Positions 46,920-55,519 of a stretch of 64,000 nucleotides of DNA are shown here, piece after piece. Made by a program: the position numbers and the translations under genes. The stretch's first letter is position 1; each line of letters starts with the position of its first letter. Origin of the DNA: Prosthecodimorpha staleyi (GTDB lineage: Bacteria > Pseudomonadota > Alphaproteobacteria > Rhizobiales > Ancalomicrobiaceae); NCBI RefSeq assembly GCF_018729455.1, contig NZ_JAHHZF010000003.1:451157-515156 (forward strand). Reading direction: 5' to 3'. The notes beneath the pieces are model-generated. The model searched no databases. It was not told the origin of the DNA and was given only the letters and a program-made list of their open reading frames with translations.

Positions 46920-47688
46920 GGCCGGCCTCCCCGGATGTCTCCGCCGCCGGCATCCCCCAGTCGGGGCGGGCCAGCGGCCCCCACTCGCTGCGCGGTGCGG
47001 GTTCGGCGAGGCCCTTGACCAACAGGTCGGCGCGGGCATGGACGCGATCCAGACCCTCTTCGATCCGGCGTTGCGCCGCCGCGACATCCTCGTCGCGACC
47101 GATCACGATCGGCTCGCCGGTCACGAAGGCGAAGCGGCCGAACGGCAGGTTGATGGCCGCGCGATCCCAATTGTCGAGGTGGAAGCGGTGCGTGGTGGCG
47201 ACCGCGAAGGGTACGACCGGGCGTCCGGAATGACGCGCCATGGCGACGATGCCCTCTCCGGCGCGCCGCCGCGGTCCCTTCGGCACGTCGGCGGTCAGCG
47301 CCACGATCGCGCCCTGCTCGAGTTCGCGCAGGGCCGCGATCAGCCCCATCACGCCGCCACGCCGCCGGATCTGCTCGGGCGTCACGCCGGCCGAGGCCCG
47401 GATCGCGCCGATGCCGAAGCGTTCGCAGACCGTGGCGATGATCTCGCCATCGCCGGAGCGCGAGATGATGGCCTTGACCTGCCAATGGTCCGGCCGGGCG
47501 ACCGGCAGCATGAAATGCTCGCCGTGCCACATGGCCAGGATGAAGGGGCCGAGCCGGTCGGCCTCGGCGATCGCGTCGGGCGGATCGATCACCGCTGTCT
47601 GGGTGGCGCGCAGCAGCCGCAGCCAGCCGGCGACCAGGCGCCCGATGGTGCGCTGTCCGGCCGGAGAGCGGGCGAGCGCCTTGATCAT
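46912..47688 (-). CDS. Lysophospholipid acyltransferase family protein (DUF374)
   Basis: 258 residues, predicted to transfer an acyl chain to a lipid at the inner membrane. The family block LAMWHGEHFMLP near 50-60 stands where PlsC-type enzymes have HxxxxD; the second block is TADVPKGPRRRAGEGIVAMARHSGRPVVPF near 145-175, a DUF374 hallmark. Encoded between msbA and waaA, so an LPS or lipid A precursor is the likely acceptor. This is inference. ATG 47688 sits just after the msbA stop. Confidence 0.88.
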   Translation of the reverse strand: MIKALARSPAGQRTIGRLVAGWLRLLRATQTAVIDPPDAIAEADRLGPFILAMWHGEHFMLPVARPDHWQVKAIISRSGDGEIIATVCERFGIGAIRASAGVTPEQIRRRGGVMGLIAALRELEQGAIVALTADVPKGPRRRAGEGIVAMARHSGRPVVPFAVATTHRFHLDNWDRAAINLPFGRFAFVTGEPIVIGRDEDVAAAQRRIEEGLDRVHARADLLVKGLAEPAPRSEWGPLARPDWGMPAAETSGEAGRG

Positions 47689-47689
47689 G

Positions 47690-49594
47690 TCAGGCCTGCG
47701 CCGCCCGGGTCCGGTCGGCGGCGCTCTCGATCGCCGCGCGCGCGACCGCCGCATCGTCGACCAGCATGACGGCGGCGCCTTGGGCCGAATGGCCCTGGCC
47801 GGCCATCATGCGCGCATAGAGGCCCCCGCTGGCGACGAGTTCGTCATGGCTGCCCAGTTCGGCGATCACGCCGCCATCCATCACGCAAATCAGGTCGGCC
47901 TTGCGGATGGTCGACAGACGGTGGGCGATGACGATGACGGTGCGATCCTCCAGGAGCGTTTCGAGCGCCTCCTGGATGCGCGCCTCCGCCTCGCCGTCGA
48001 GCGCGCTGGTCGGTTCGTCGAGCAGGAGGATCGGCGCCGACCGCAGCATGGCGCGCGCGAAGGCGATGCGCTGCTTCTGCCCGCCGGACAGCAGTTGGCC
48101 GGCCTCGCCGACCCGGCTTTCGTAGCCGTTCGGCAGGCCCATGATGAAATCATGGGCGGCGGCAGCCTGGGCGGCGGCGATCACCGCCTCGTCGGAGGCG
48201 TCCTCCGAGCCGTAGCGGATATTGGCCTTGATAGTGTCGTCGAACAGCACCGGCTCCTGGGTCAGGAGCGCGGAGGCGAGGCGGACCGAGGCGATCGTCG
48301 CGGTGCGCACGTCCTGGCCGTCGATCAGCACGCGGCCCTGCTGCGGATCGAAGAAGCGCAGGATCAGGTTGATCACGGTCGACTTGCCGGCCCCCGAGGC
48401 GCCGATCAGCGCGACGCGCGTCCCGGCCGGGATGTCGAGGTCGAAATTCTTCAGGACCGGCTGGTCGGGCTCATAGCCGAAGGTCACGCCCTCGAAGCGC
48501 AGCGCGCCGCCGGCGAGCACCAGCGGCCGAGCGTCCGGAACCTCGGTCACGCGCTGGTCCTGGTCGAGGATGGCGAAGACCCGTGCGGCTGCGACAGTCC
48601 CCTCGATCAGCTGGTTGTGCAGCGAGGCGAGCGCCTTGACCGGCTGATAGACGAGCAGCGCGGCGGTCATGAAGCCCATAAAATGACCGAGCGTCACATT
48701 GCCGCTGATGCCTTGCCAGCCGCCGTAGAAGATCGCCGCCGCGATGCCGACGCCGCCGAGCGCCTCGGTGATCGGTCCGGAGGCGGCCCGCGTGCGCACG
48801 GTCTCCATCATGTGGCGCAGGGTGCGCTCGATGATGTGCCGGGCGCGATTGGTCTCATGGCTCTCGCGATGATAGGCCTTGACCACGCGGATCGACTTCA
48901 GCGTCTCCGACACGATCGTGCCGAGGGCACCGACCTCCTGCAGGGCGGAGGAGACCGACTGGCGCGCCCGCGTCTTCTGCCGGCGCACAAACCAGCCGCC
49001 GAGCGGCAGCGCCGCCAGCGTGATCAGGGCCAGCCGCCAGTCCATCCAGATCATCGCGCCGCACAGGAACACGACCTGCATGAAATTCTGCACCACCGCC
49101 GTGATGGTCTGCGAGGCGGCGGTGTTGATGGTCGTCACGTCGTTCATGAAGACCGACACGAAGCGGCCGGAATGGGTCGACTGCAACCAGCCGACATCCG
49201 CGAAAGCCAGCTTCTCGAAGAGCTGGCTGCGCAGATCCGCGACGATCCGGTTGGACAGATAGCCCTGCGAGACGCGGGCGAAATATTCCGCCCAGGAGCG
49301 TGCCACCATGACCACGATGATCACCGGCGGCAGGCCGAGCAGGAAGGTCTCGTTCTTGGCGATGAAGATCTCGTCGGCCGCGAACTGCATCAGGAACGGC
49401 AATGCTCCCGTACCGGCCGCCGCGAAGGTCATGGCGAGGACGGTGAGCAGAACCAGCTTGAGCCGGGGCACGACATGGTCGCGCAGAATCCGCCGCATCA
49501 CCGCGACGGTCGACATGTCCGGCACCGCGAAGCCGCCGTCTGCGTCTTGTTCACGCCGATCGGCCGACCGGTCGTCGAATAAGATGCCAGTCAT
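47690..49594 (-). CDS. msbA: MsbA-like lipid ABC exporter
   Basis: 634-residue half-transporter expected to flip lipid A-core or a related lipid across the inner membrane. Six membrane helices (about 40-330), then the ATPase: Walker A GASGAGKST, signature LSGGQKQRIAFARA, Walker B ILLLDEPTSAL and H-loop IAHRLSTI. The position upstream of acyltransferase, waaA and lpxK supports a lipid A role. The N-terminal 27 residues before MSTVAVMRRIL are poorly conserved, and no strong ribosome site precedes ATG 49594, so a later start is possible. The other ABC protein in this window (1.2-3.0 kb) is the glucan exporter type. Confidence 0.88.
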   Translation of the reverse strand: MTGILFDDRSADRREQDADGGFAVPDMSTVAVMRRILRDHVVPRLKLVLLTVLAMTFAAAGTGALPFLMQFAADEIFIAKNETFLLGLPPVIIVVMVARSWAEYFARVSQGYLSNRIVADLRSQLFEKLAFADVGWLQSTHSGRFVSVFMNDVTTINTAASQTITAVVQNFMQVVFLCGAMIWMDWRLALITLAALPLGGWFVRRQKTRARQSVSSALQEVGALGTIVSETLKSIRVVKAYHRESHETNRARHIIERTLRHMMETVRTRAASGPITEALGGVGIAAAIFYGGWQGISGNVTLGHFMGFMTAALLVYQPVKALASLHNQLIEGTVAAARVFAILDQDQRVTEVPDARPLVLAGGALRFEGVTFGYEPDQPVLKNFDLDIPAGTRVALIGASGAGKSTVINLILRFFDPQQGRVLIDGQDVRTATIASVRLASALLTQEPVLFDDTIKANIRYGSEDASDEAVIAAAQAAAAHDFIMGLPNGYESRVGEAGQLLSGGQKQRIAFARAMLRSAPILLLDEPTSALDGEAEARIQEALETLLEDRTVIVIAHRLSTIRKADLICVMDGGVIAELGSHDELVASGGLYARMMAGQGHSAQGAAVMLVDDAAVARAAIESAADRTRAAQA

Positions 49595-49684
49595 GGGCGC
49601 AGTTTGTCCTCGGCGGTCACGCGAACGGGGAAGAACATGTACCGCCGAACGCCCCCGAGGTCACCATCTCCGGCGGAGACGGTC

Positions 49685-49930
49685 TCAATCCTTGTCCGGA
49701 TGGTCGGGGTCGAGCAGGCGGTGCAGGTGAACGACGAAGTAGCGCATATGGGCATTGTCGACCGTCGCCTGCGCCTTGGCCTTCCAGGCGGCATGGGCGG
49801 TGGCGTAGTTCGGGAACACGCCGACGATATCGAGATGGGTGAGGTCCTTGAACTCGACCTTGTCGAGATCGGTCAGTTCCCCGCCGAACACGAGATGCAG
49901 AAGCTGCTTGTCTTTGGCGGCTTTCGCCAT
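49685..49930 (-). CDS. DUF4170 family protein
   Basis: 81 residues, soluble, with LLHLVFGGELTDLDKVEFKDL, DIVGVFPNYATAHAAWKAKAQATVDNAHMRYFVVHLHRLLDP. This is the small alphaproteobacterial DUF4170 family, regularly found among LPS genes between the CysQ-like and msbA genes. Function unknown. ATG 49930 fits the family start. It lies 90 bases upstream of msbA on the same strand. Confidence 0.88.
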   Translation of the reverse strand: MAKAAKDKQLLHLVFGGELTDLDKVEFKDLTHLDIVGVFPNYATAHAAWKAKAQATVDNAHMRYFVVHLHRLLDPDHPDKD

Positions 49931-50028
49931 GGCGACGACCCTTCTGGTGGACGATGCGCCCCGGCATGCAAGAGCAGTGCCGAGGCGAACCCACGAACCT
50001 TTCGGCTTGCGCCCGACGGCCGGCGCCG

Positions 50029-50856
50029 TCAGGCCTTGGCCAGCGCCGCCAGCAGGGTCCGGGTCGCGGCGATCAGGCCCGGCGCCGCCGCGAACAGCGG
50101 CGGATGGCGCGGAACCCGTTCGTTGTAGCGGACCGGATGCCCGCGGTCGGTCGACAGCCGGCCGCCGGCTTCCTGCACCAAAAGATCCGCCGCCGCAAGG
50201 TCCCAATCGTGGGCACGCCCGCTGGCCAGTGCCAGATCGAGCCGGGCGTCGGCGACCTGGGCGATGCGCAGCGCGAGCGAGGGGATCGAAGGGCGGACGT
50301 CCATCCGCTCGCGCTGGAACAGGCTGCGGTCCAGATAGCCGTGCGGCCCGGAGACGCGGGCGCCGGCCAGCGTCCCCTCGCGCCGGCTGGCGCCGAGCCG
50401 GTGCCGGCCGCGCCAGGCGCCGCGGCCGGCGGTGGCCAGCATCAGGTCGTCGGTCGCCGGCTGGTAGAGCGCGGCCGCGATCGGCCGGCCGGCTTCGACC
50501 ACCGCCGCCGAGACGGTCCAGAGCGGATTGCCGGCGATGAAGGCGCGGGTGCCGTCGATCGGGTCGATCACGAAGATGCGGTCCCGCTCGAGCCGGTCGT
50601 CGCTGTCGGCGGTCTCCTCGGAGAGCCAGCCATAGTCCGGCCGGGCGCCGAGCAGGCGGCCGCGCAACAGCCGGTCGGCCTCGATGTCGGCCTCGGACAC
50701 GGGCGAGTCGCCGGCCTTCATCCAGACGCGCGGCTCCTTGCCGAAATAGCCGAGCGCCAGCTGGCCGGCCTCGCGCACCGCGGCGGCCAGCAATTCCGTG
50801 TCGGCCCCGAGGTCGGGACCGAGGTCGCCCCCCTGGCCCCGGTCAGCGTCCGGCAA
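50029..50856 (-). CDS. Inositol monophosphatase family / CysQ-like 3'(2'),5'-bisphosphate nucleotidase
   Basis: 275 residues, Mg-dependent phosphatase fold. Metal sites are intact: GWLSEETADS (Glu-Glu), IDPIDGTRAFIAG near 97-109 and HDWDLAAADLLVQEAGG near 215-231. Sequence and context match the CysQ-like members seen next to DUF4170 and LPS genes in Rhizobiales; PAP hydrolysis or an inositol phosphate are both possible. The only in-frame start near the family N-terminus is TTG 50856 (GAGGG 8 bases upstream). It overlaps the tldE 3' end by 14 bases. Confidence 0.87.
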   Translation of the reverse strand: MPDADRGQGGDLGPDLGADTELLAAAVREAGQLALGYFGKEPRVWMKAGDSPVSEADIEADRLLRGRLLGARPDYGWLSEETADSDDRLERDRIFVIDPIDGTRAFIAGNPLWTVSAAVVEAGRPIAAALYQPATDDLMLATAGRGAWRGRHRLGASRREGTLAGARVSGPHGYLDRSLFQRERMDVRPSIPSLALRIAQVADARLDLALASGRAHDWDLAAADLLVQEAGGRLSTDRGHPVRYNERVPRHPPLFAAAPGLIAATRTLLAALAKA

Positions 50857-52186
50857 TCGTCAAACCCTCGATCCGCACGGTCGGCGCGTTGATGCCGAAC
50901 CGGTATTCCAGGTCGTCGGCCGGCGTCAGGCGCCGGTACATGTCCCTGAGGTTGCCGGCGACGGTGATCTCGGCGACCGGATAGGTCAGTTCGCCCTGCT
51001 CGATCCAGAAGCCGGAGGCGCCGCGGCTGTAGTCGCCGGTGACGCCGTTGACCCCCGAACCGATCATGTCGGTGATGTAGAGCCCGCTCTCGACGGAGCC
51101 GATCATGTCGGCGCGACTGACCGAACCCGGCTCCAGCGTCAGATTGGTCGAACTCGGCGAGGGCAGCCCCGTGCCGCGCGCGGCACGCCCGTTCGTGACC
51201 AAGCCGAGCTCGCGCGCCGAGGCGCTGTCGAGCAGCCAGTGGCGCAGGATGCCGTCCTCGATCACGGCAAGGCGCTGCCCGGAGACGCCCTCCCCGTCGA
51301 AGGGCCGCGAGCCGAGGCCGCGCCGGCGGTGCGGATCGTCCGAGATGGTGATGCCCTCGGCGAACAACCGCTCGCCCATCCGATCCTTCAGGAACGAGGT
51401 CTTGCGCGCCACCGCCGCCCCGTTGATGGCGCCAGAGAGGTGGCCGACGAGGCTCGTCGCCGCGCGCGGATCGTAGATCACGACCGCGTGGCCGGTCGCC
51501 GCCTGGCGCGGCTTCAGCCGGCGCACCGCGCGCTCGCCGGCCTTGCGGCCGATCGCTTCCGGATCTTCGAGCTCGGCGCGATGGATCTTGCTGGACGCCT
51601 CCCAGTCGCGCTCCATGCCGGTGCCCTCGCCGGCGATCGCCGTCATGGCGATCGAGTGCGACGAGCGCAGCCAGGTACCGACGAAGCCGTGCGAGGTGAC
51701 CAGCACCATGCCGCCGAGCCCCCAGGAGGCCGAGGCGCCGCCGGAATTGGTCACGCCCGCGACCGCGCGGCCGGCCTCCTCCGCCGCCAGCGCGGCGAAG
51801 CGCAACTGGTCGGCATCCGGCACGGCGGCATCGACCAGGTCGAGCGCGGGAAATTCGCGCGCCAACAGATGCTCCTCCGCAAGGCCCGCGAAAGGATCTT
51901 CCGGGGCGGCGCGCGCCATCGCGACGGCGCGCATGGCGAGCTGGTCGGCATCGCCGACCGTATTGGCCGACACGATCGCGCTGCGCCGGCCGACGAAGAC
52001 GCGCAGGCCGAAATCGTCGCCCTCCGAGCGCTCGCTCTGCTCGACGGCACCGAGCCGGACCTGGACGCCGAGCGCGATGCCGCGCACCGCGACCGCATCG
52101 GCCGCGTCCGCCCCGGCGCGCCGGGCGGCTTCGACCAGGCGGTGGGCCTGATCGAGAAGGGCGGACTGGTCGAGCAGATCGGTCAT
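50843..52186 (-). CDS. pmbA: TldD/PmbA family protein, TldE (PmbA) subunit
   Basis: 447 residues, the non-metal partner of TldD in the peptidase heterodimer. Family segments: VQVRLGAVEQSERSEGDDFGLRVFVG near 41, GFVGTWLRSSHSIAMTAIAGEG near 163, GGLCLYGHELD-type absent as expected, and the C-terminal DMIGSGVNGVTGDYSRGASGFWIE followed by TYPVAEITVAGNLRDMYRRL. No HExxxH, which separates it from tldD at 36.2 kb. It heads the minus-strand run leading into the LPS genes; its start faces the DUF6101 gene across 350 bases. Confidence 0.92.
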   Translation of the reverse strand: MTDLLDQSALLDQAHRLVEAARRAGADAADAVAVRGIALGVQVRLGAVEQSERSEGDDFGLRVFVGRRSAIVSANTVGDADQLAMRAVAMARAAPEDPFAGLAEEHLLAREFPALDLVDAAVPDADQLRFAALAAEEAGRAVAGVTNSGGASASWGLGGMVLVTSHGFVGTWLRSSHSIAMTAIAGEGTGMERDWEASSKIHRAELEDPEAIGRKAGERAVRRLKPRQAATGHAVVIYDPRAATSLVGHLSGAINGAAVARKTSFLKDRMGERLFAEGITISDDPHRRRGLGSRPFDGEGVSGQRLAVIEDGILRHWLLDSASARELGLVTNGRAARGTGLPSPSSTNLTLEPGSVSRADMIGSVESGLYITDMIGSGVNGVTGDYSRGASGFWIEQGELTYPVAEITVAGNLRDMYRRLTPADDLEYRFGINAPTVRIEGLTIAGR

Positions 52187-52536
52187 CGGGATCTCGCGGC
52201 AGGCGGGAGGGCCTCCCCGATTTATGCGGTGCGCCCCTCCGGCACAAGGTCGCTGCGAACCAGCCCGGCCGAAGGACCGCCGCGACGACGGCCTCGTGGT
52301 CCCAAAGTGAGTGGTTCGGAGTCACGAGACGGAGGGGGCCATCCGTCTCGATCGAACCACCAGCGCCCGCACCACGATGGGGAAACGTTGACGTTTCATC
52401 AGTGCCTCGGAGAGGTTTCGGTAACCGTGACCGCTGGCACAAAAGATTAACCAGCTTTCTTAAGCGCACGCCGACCGGCACTGAGTATCGTCCTCCCAAC
52501 AAAGACACGAGTGCTTTGGCTCTTGTGGAGGGTGAC
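52187..52536. other. 350-bp divergent region, pmbA / DUF6101 gene
   Basis: Less GC-rich than the flanks, without a supported gene. Holds a 16-bp palindrome GAAACG-TTGA-CGTTTC at 52382-52397 and an AT-rich stretch around 52440-52465 (AAAAGATTAACC, TTTCTTAAG) suited to a promoter. The first 40 codons of the open frame at 52402 lie in this stretch but show no similarity to the DUF6101 family. Confidence 0.5.
52382..52397. promoter_or_regulatory. 16-bp palindrome in the pmbA / DUF6101 divergent region
   Basis: GAAACGTTGACGTTTC: perfect 6-bp arms around TTGA. Candidate operator for an unknown regulator acting on either divergent gene. Confidence 0.35.
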
Positions 52537-53139
52537 GTGTTGGGACGTAACGGAAATAAGCTTTCGACGAACTTGGAGCCGAACGAACAGACGTTCGACA
52601 AGGCGATACGCTTGGACCCGCAAGCTCTCCCGCATCGCTACAAGTATCGCACCGGTCTCGAAGGCGACGCCGCGGAGGCCGCCGTGCTACTCGACCGCAC
52701 CATGGCGACGGTGTGCCGCCGCCTGCCGTCCGGCATCCCGATGGCGATGCGCATGACCATGCATGCCTTCGAGGGCGTTGCGGTGCGCTTCGCACCCGGC
52801 GACGACGGCGACACCATGAAGGTGGTGCTCGAACTGCTGCACCGCGACCCGAACCTGTCGCTACCGCTGGCGGTGGTCGACGACATGGACGATGTCGTCG
52901 CCGACTGGCGCAACTGGGGGCGGGCCCTGTCGCTGCCGCTGCTGGTGGTCGAGGCCGACGGCTCCTACCGGCCGGTCGAGGCGCGGCTCGGCGCGATCGA
53001 CATCCGCCCGACGCGTCCGCGCCGCCGCCGTTCGATCCTGGCCCAGCGCCGTCCGCGCTTCCTGGTCCGCCGGCGCGTGCCGGTCATCCCGGAGGTGCCG
53101 ACCTTCGTCGTCGGCCGCGAGATCACCGCCTGGGAGTGA
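52537..53139 (+). CDS. DUF6101 family protein
   Basis: About 200 residues. Core segments: IRLDPQALPHRYKYRTGLEGDAAEAAVLLDR near 30, then GIPMAMRMTMHAFEGVAVRF and VVLELLHRDPNLSLPLAVVDDMDDVVADWRNWGRALSLPLLVVEADG, which match the alphaproteobacterial DUF6101 family. The tail is Arg/Pro-rich (RPTRPRRRRSILAQRRPR), possibly nucleic-acid or membrane-surface binding. Function unknown. I place the start at GTG 52537 (GGAGG five bases upstream; TTG 52540 is equally reachable); the frame is open to ATG 52402. It is convergent with ubiA, 3 bases apart. Confidence 0.8.
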   Translation: MLGRNGNKLSTNLEPNEQTFDKAIRLDPQALPHRYKYRTGLEGDAAEAAVLLDRTMATVCRRLPSGIPMAMRMTMHAFEGVAVRFAPGDDGDTMKVVLELLHRDPNLSLPLAVVDDMDDVVADWRNWGRALSLPLLVVEADGSYRPVEARLGAIDIRPTRPRRRRSILAQRRPRFLVRRRVPVIPEVPTFVVGREITAWE

Positions 53140-53142
53140 GGC

Positions 53143-54138
53143 TCACAGGCGCCCGAGCGCCGCATCGGCGACGAGGCCGAGGAAGAACAGCCAGCCGGCA
53201 TCGCGGTTGGCGCGGAACAGCCTGAGGCAGAGATCGGGGTCGTCGATATCGATCCGCACGACCTGCCAGGCGAGATGGGCGGCGAACAGGGCAAGGCCCA
53301 GATAGGCCGCCGTGCCGGCGCCTGCGAGACGGCAGGCCAGGCCGAGCGCCAGCACCGCCGCCAGGAAGAAGAGGGCGAGCAGCGGCCGGGTCGCGCGCCC
53401 GAACAGACGCGCCGTCGAGCGCACGCCCACGATCGCGTCGTCCTCCTTGTCCTGATGCGCATAGATCGTGTCGTAGCCGATCGTCCACAGGATCGCGCCG
53501 GCATAGAGCGCGAAGGCGGCGCCGTCGAGCCGGCCGAACACCGCCGCCCAACCCATCAGCGCGCCCCACGAGAAGGCCAGGCCGAGCACGAATTGCGGCC
53601 AGTCGGTGATCCGCTTCATGAACGGATAGACCGCCACCACGCCGAGCGAGGCGATGCCGAGCAGGATGGCGAAGAGATTGAACTGGATCAGCACCAGGAA
53701 GCCGACCAGGGCCTGGGCGACCATGAACAGCTTGGCCTGCGTCACGCTGACCTGGCCCGACGGGATCGGCCGGGAGCGGGTCCGGGCGACCTTGTCGTCG
53801 ATATCGCGGTCGACGATGTCGTTATAGGTGCAGCCGGCGCCGCGCATGGCGATCGCCCCGATCATGAACAGCAGGAGATGCCAGGGGTCGGGCCAGCGCG
53901 CGCCCGCCGCCCCGGCGGCCAGCGCCGCCGACCACCAGCAGGGCCAGAGCAGCAGCCACCAGCCGATCGGCCGCTCCAACCGCGAAAGCCGCGCATAGGG
54001 GCGCAGGCCGGGCGGAATGAACCGGTCGGCCCAATGGCCCCGGACCGCGTCGGCGACGGTCATGTCGGGCGTCGGGGCCGGCGATCCGGACGGGACGGGG
54101 GCGGGCGCCCCGGGCGGCGGTGTCGTGATCATGACCAT
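53143..54138 (-). CDS. ubiA: 4-hydroxybenzoate polyprenyltransferase
   Basis: Attaches the polyprenyl tail to 4-hydroxybenzoate in ubiquinone synthesis; integral membrane enzyme. About 331 residues with eight or nine helices. Substrate aspartates are in GCTYNDIVDRDIDDKVARTRSRPIPSG near 128-154 and YDTIYAHQDKEDDAIVGVRST near 230-250. The first 35 residues are Pro/Ala-rich and non-conserved. No ribosome site marks the start: ATG 54138, ATG 54132 or the internal ATG before TVADAVRGHW are all possible. It is divergent from rcnR. Confidence 0.93.
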   Translation of the reverse strand: MVMITTPPPGAPAPVPSGSPAPTPDMTVADAVRGHWADRFIPPGLRPYARLSRLERPIGWWLLLWPCWWSAALAAGAAGARWPDPWHLLLFMIGAIAMRGAGCTYNDIVDRDIDDKVARTRSRPIPSGQVSVTQAKLFMVAQALVGFLVLIQFNLFAILLGIASLGVVAVYPFMKRITDWPQFVLGLAFSWGALMGWAAVFGRLDGAAFALYAGAILWTIGYDTIYAHQDKEDDAIVGVRSTARLFGRATRPLLALFFLAAVLALGLACRLAGAGTAAYLGLALFAAHLAWQVVRIDIDDPDLCLRLFRANRDAGWLFFLGLVADAALGRL

Positions 54139-54208
54139 GGTGGTGACGCGGCGGGGGCGCGCGGTCAAGCGCGAAAGGCGGAGCCTATCGCGGCGACGCC
54201 CGGTCGAC

Positions 54209-54237
54209 TTGTATAGTATACCCCCCTACCCTATACT
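54209..54237 (+). promoter_or_regulatory. rcnR-rcnA promoter with embedded RcnR-type operator
   Basis: TTGTAT (54209-54214), a spacer of exactly 17 bases and TATACT (54232-54237) form a sigma70-type promoter. The spacer has a C6 tract flanked by inverted AT-rich arms (AGTATA ... TATACT), the layout of RcnR/FrmR operators, which need a G/C tract between A/T-rich inverted repeats. Transcription should begin about 54244-54245, at the rcnR ATG itself. No ribosome site precedes that ATG, so the mRNA is probably leaderless. Confidence 0.75.
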
Positions 54238-54244
54238 GAACGGC

Positions 54245-54517
54245 ATGAGCCACACGATCACCCACAAGCCGAAGCTGCTCGCCCGCGTCCGCCGCATCCG
54301 CGGCCAGGTCGAGGCGTTGGAGCGTGCCGTCGAGAGCGAGATCGGCTGCGCGGACGTCCTGCAGCTGGTCGCCTCGGTGCGCGGCGCCGTGAACGGGCTG
54401 ACCGCCGAACTGATCGAGCACCATCTCACCGAGCATGTGCTCGATGTCGACGATCCCGCCCTGCGCCGGCAGGGCGCCGAGGATCTGGTCGAGGTGGTGC
54501 GGACCTATCTGAGGTAG
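54245..54517 (+). CDS. rcnR: Nickel/cobalt-responsive repressor RcnR
   Basis: 90 residues of the all-helical CsoR/RcnR family. Metal ligands of E. coli RcnR are conserved at the same numbers: H3, C35, H60 and H64 (with an N-terminal MSHTI). This points to Ni(II)/Co(II) rather than Cu(I) or formaldehyde; FrmR lacks H3 and H64. Apo-protein should repress rcnA, metal binding should release it. The gene is seven bases upstream of rcnA and autoregulated through the operator that overlaps its promoter. Confidence 0.92.
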   Translation: MSHTITHKPKLLARVRRIRGQVEALERAVESEIGCADVLQLVASVRGAVNGLTAELIEHHLTEHVLDVDDPALRRQGAEDLVEVVRTYLR

Positions 54518-54524
54518 CCCCCCG

Positions 54525-55436
54525 ATGCCCGACATCACCGCCCTGATCCAATCGGGCGCGACCAATCCCTGGTTCTACCTGCCGCTCGCGGTCCTGCTCG
54601 GCGCCCTGCATGCGCTCGAACCCGGTCATTCCAAGTCGATGATGGCCGCCTTCATCATCGCGGTGCGCGGCACGCCCCGTCAGGCGATCCTGCTCGGCCT
54701 GTCGGCGGCGCTCGGCCATACCATCGTGGTCTGGGCGATCGCACTGGTCGGCCTCTGGCTCGGCGACCGGCTGATCCTCGACAAGGCCGAGCCGTGGCTG
54801 CTGATCGTCTCCGGGCTCCTGGTCGCCGTCCTCGCCCTGCGCATCGTCGGCCTGATCGGCACCGAGACGGAAGGCGAGCATGGTCACGGGCACGAAGGCC
54901 ATAAGCACGACGGGCACGGCCACGAGGGGCATGACCGTTCGGGGCATGGCCACCATCATCACCACGATGGGCATCGGCCGGAGTCCCGTCACGGCCCCGA
55001 CGATGACCCGCATCACGCCCACGACGACCATCACCCGGCCGCCGATCCCGATGCCGGGCTCGATGCCCACGCGGCGGCCCATGCGCGCGAGATCCGGACG
55101 CGCTTCGCCGGCCGTCGCTCGGTCGGTACCGGCGAAATCCTGTGGTTCGGCTTCACCGGCGGCCTGCTGCCCTGCCCGGCCGCGATCGCGGTCCTGCTGA
55201 TCTGCCTGCAGATGCGCGCCTTCACGCTCGGCATCGGCATGGTGCTCGCCTTCAGCGCCGGGCTGGCGATCACCATGGTGGCGGTCGGCGTGGCCGCCGC
55301 CTGGGGCGCCGGCGCCGCCCGGGCGCGCTGGGCCGGGCTGGACCGCTGGGGCGCGCGGCTGCCCTATCTGTCGGCCGGCATCGTGCTCTTGCTCGGCTTT
55401 GCGATGGCGGCGCGCGGCGTCTGGATGCTGGCCTGA
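54525..55436 (+). CDS. rcnA: Nickel/cobalt efflux protein RcnA (NicO family)
   Basis: 303 residues, about six helices. [18 protein letters not shown] near residue 29 is the NicO family metal motif (HxxEPGHSK). A His/Asp-rich cytosolic loop (about 115-190) with runs such as [17 protein letters not shown] and [14 protein letters not shown] is typical of RcnA and should collect metal. The second half has [20 protein letters not shown]. Exports Ni2+ and Co2+. GAGG of the rcnR 3' end serves as ribosome site. Confidence 0.93.
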   Translation: MPDITALIQSGATNPWFYLPLAVLLGALHALEPGHSKSMMAAFIIAVRGTPRQAILLGLSAALGHTIVVWAIALVGLWLGDRLILDKAEPWLLIVSGLLVAVLALRIVGLIGTETEGEHGHGHEGHKHDGHGHEGHDRSGHGHHHHHDGHRPESRHGPDDDPHHAHDDHHPAADPDAGLDAHAAAHAREIRTRFAGRRSVGTGEILWFGFTGGLLPCPAAIAVLLICLQMRAFTLGIGMVLAFSAGLAITMVAVGVAAAWGAGAARARWAGLDRWGARLPYLSAGIVLLLGFAMAARGVWMLA

Positions 55437-55519
55437 GGCGCCAGAGCCCGCTTTGCCTTGACCCGCCGGCCATGCCTGCTAAACCGCGCGCCAGACCTCA
55501 TTCCACAGCGCGGGGCGGC

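Noticed and set aside
52435..52452. Sigma54 promoter (TGGCAC-N5-TTGC)
   Set aside because: TGGCAC is there but the -12 element reads ATTAA; the essential GC is missing.
52446..52468. CtrA binding site (TTAA-N7-TTAA) upstream of the DUF6101 gene
   Set aside because: TTAACC ... TTAA is present but the spacing is 9 bases instead of 7.
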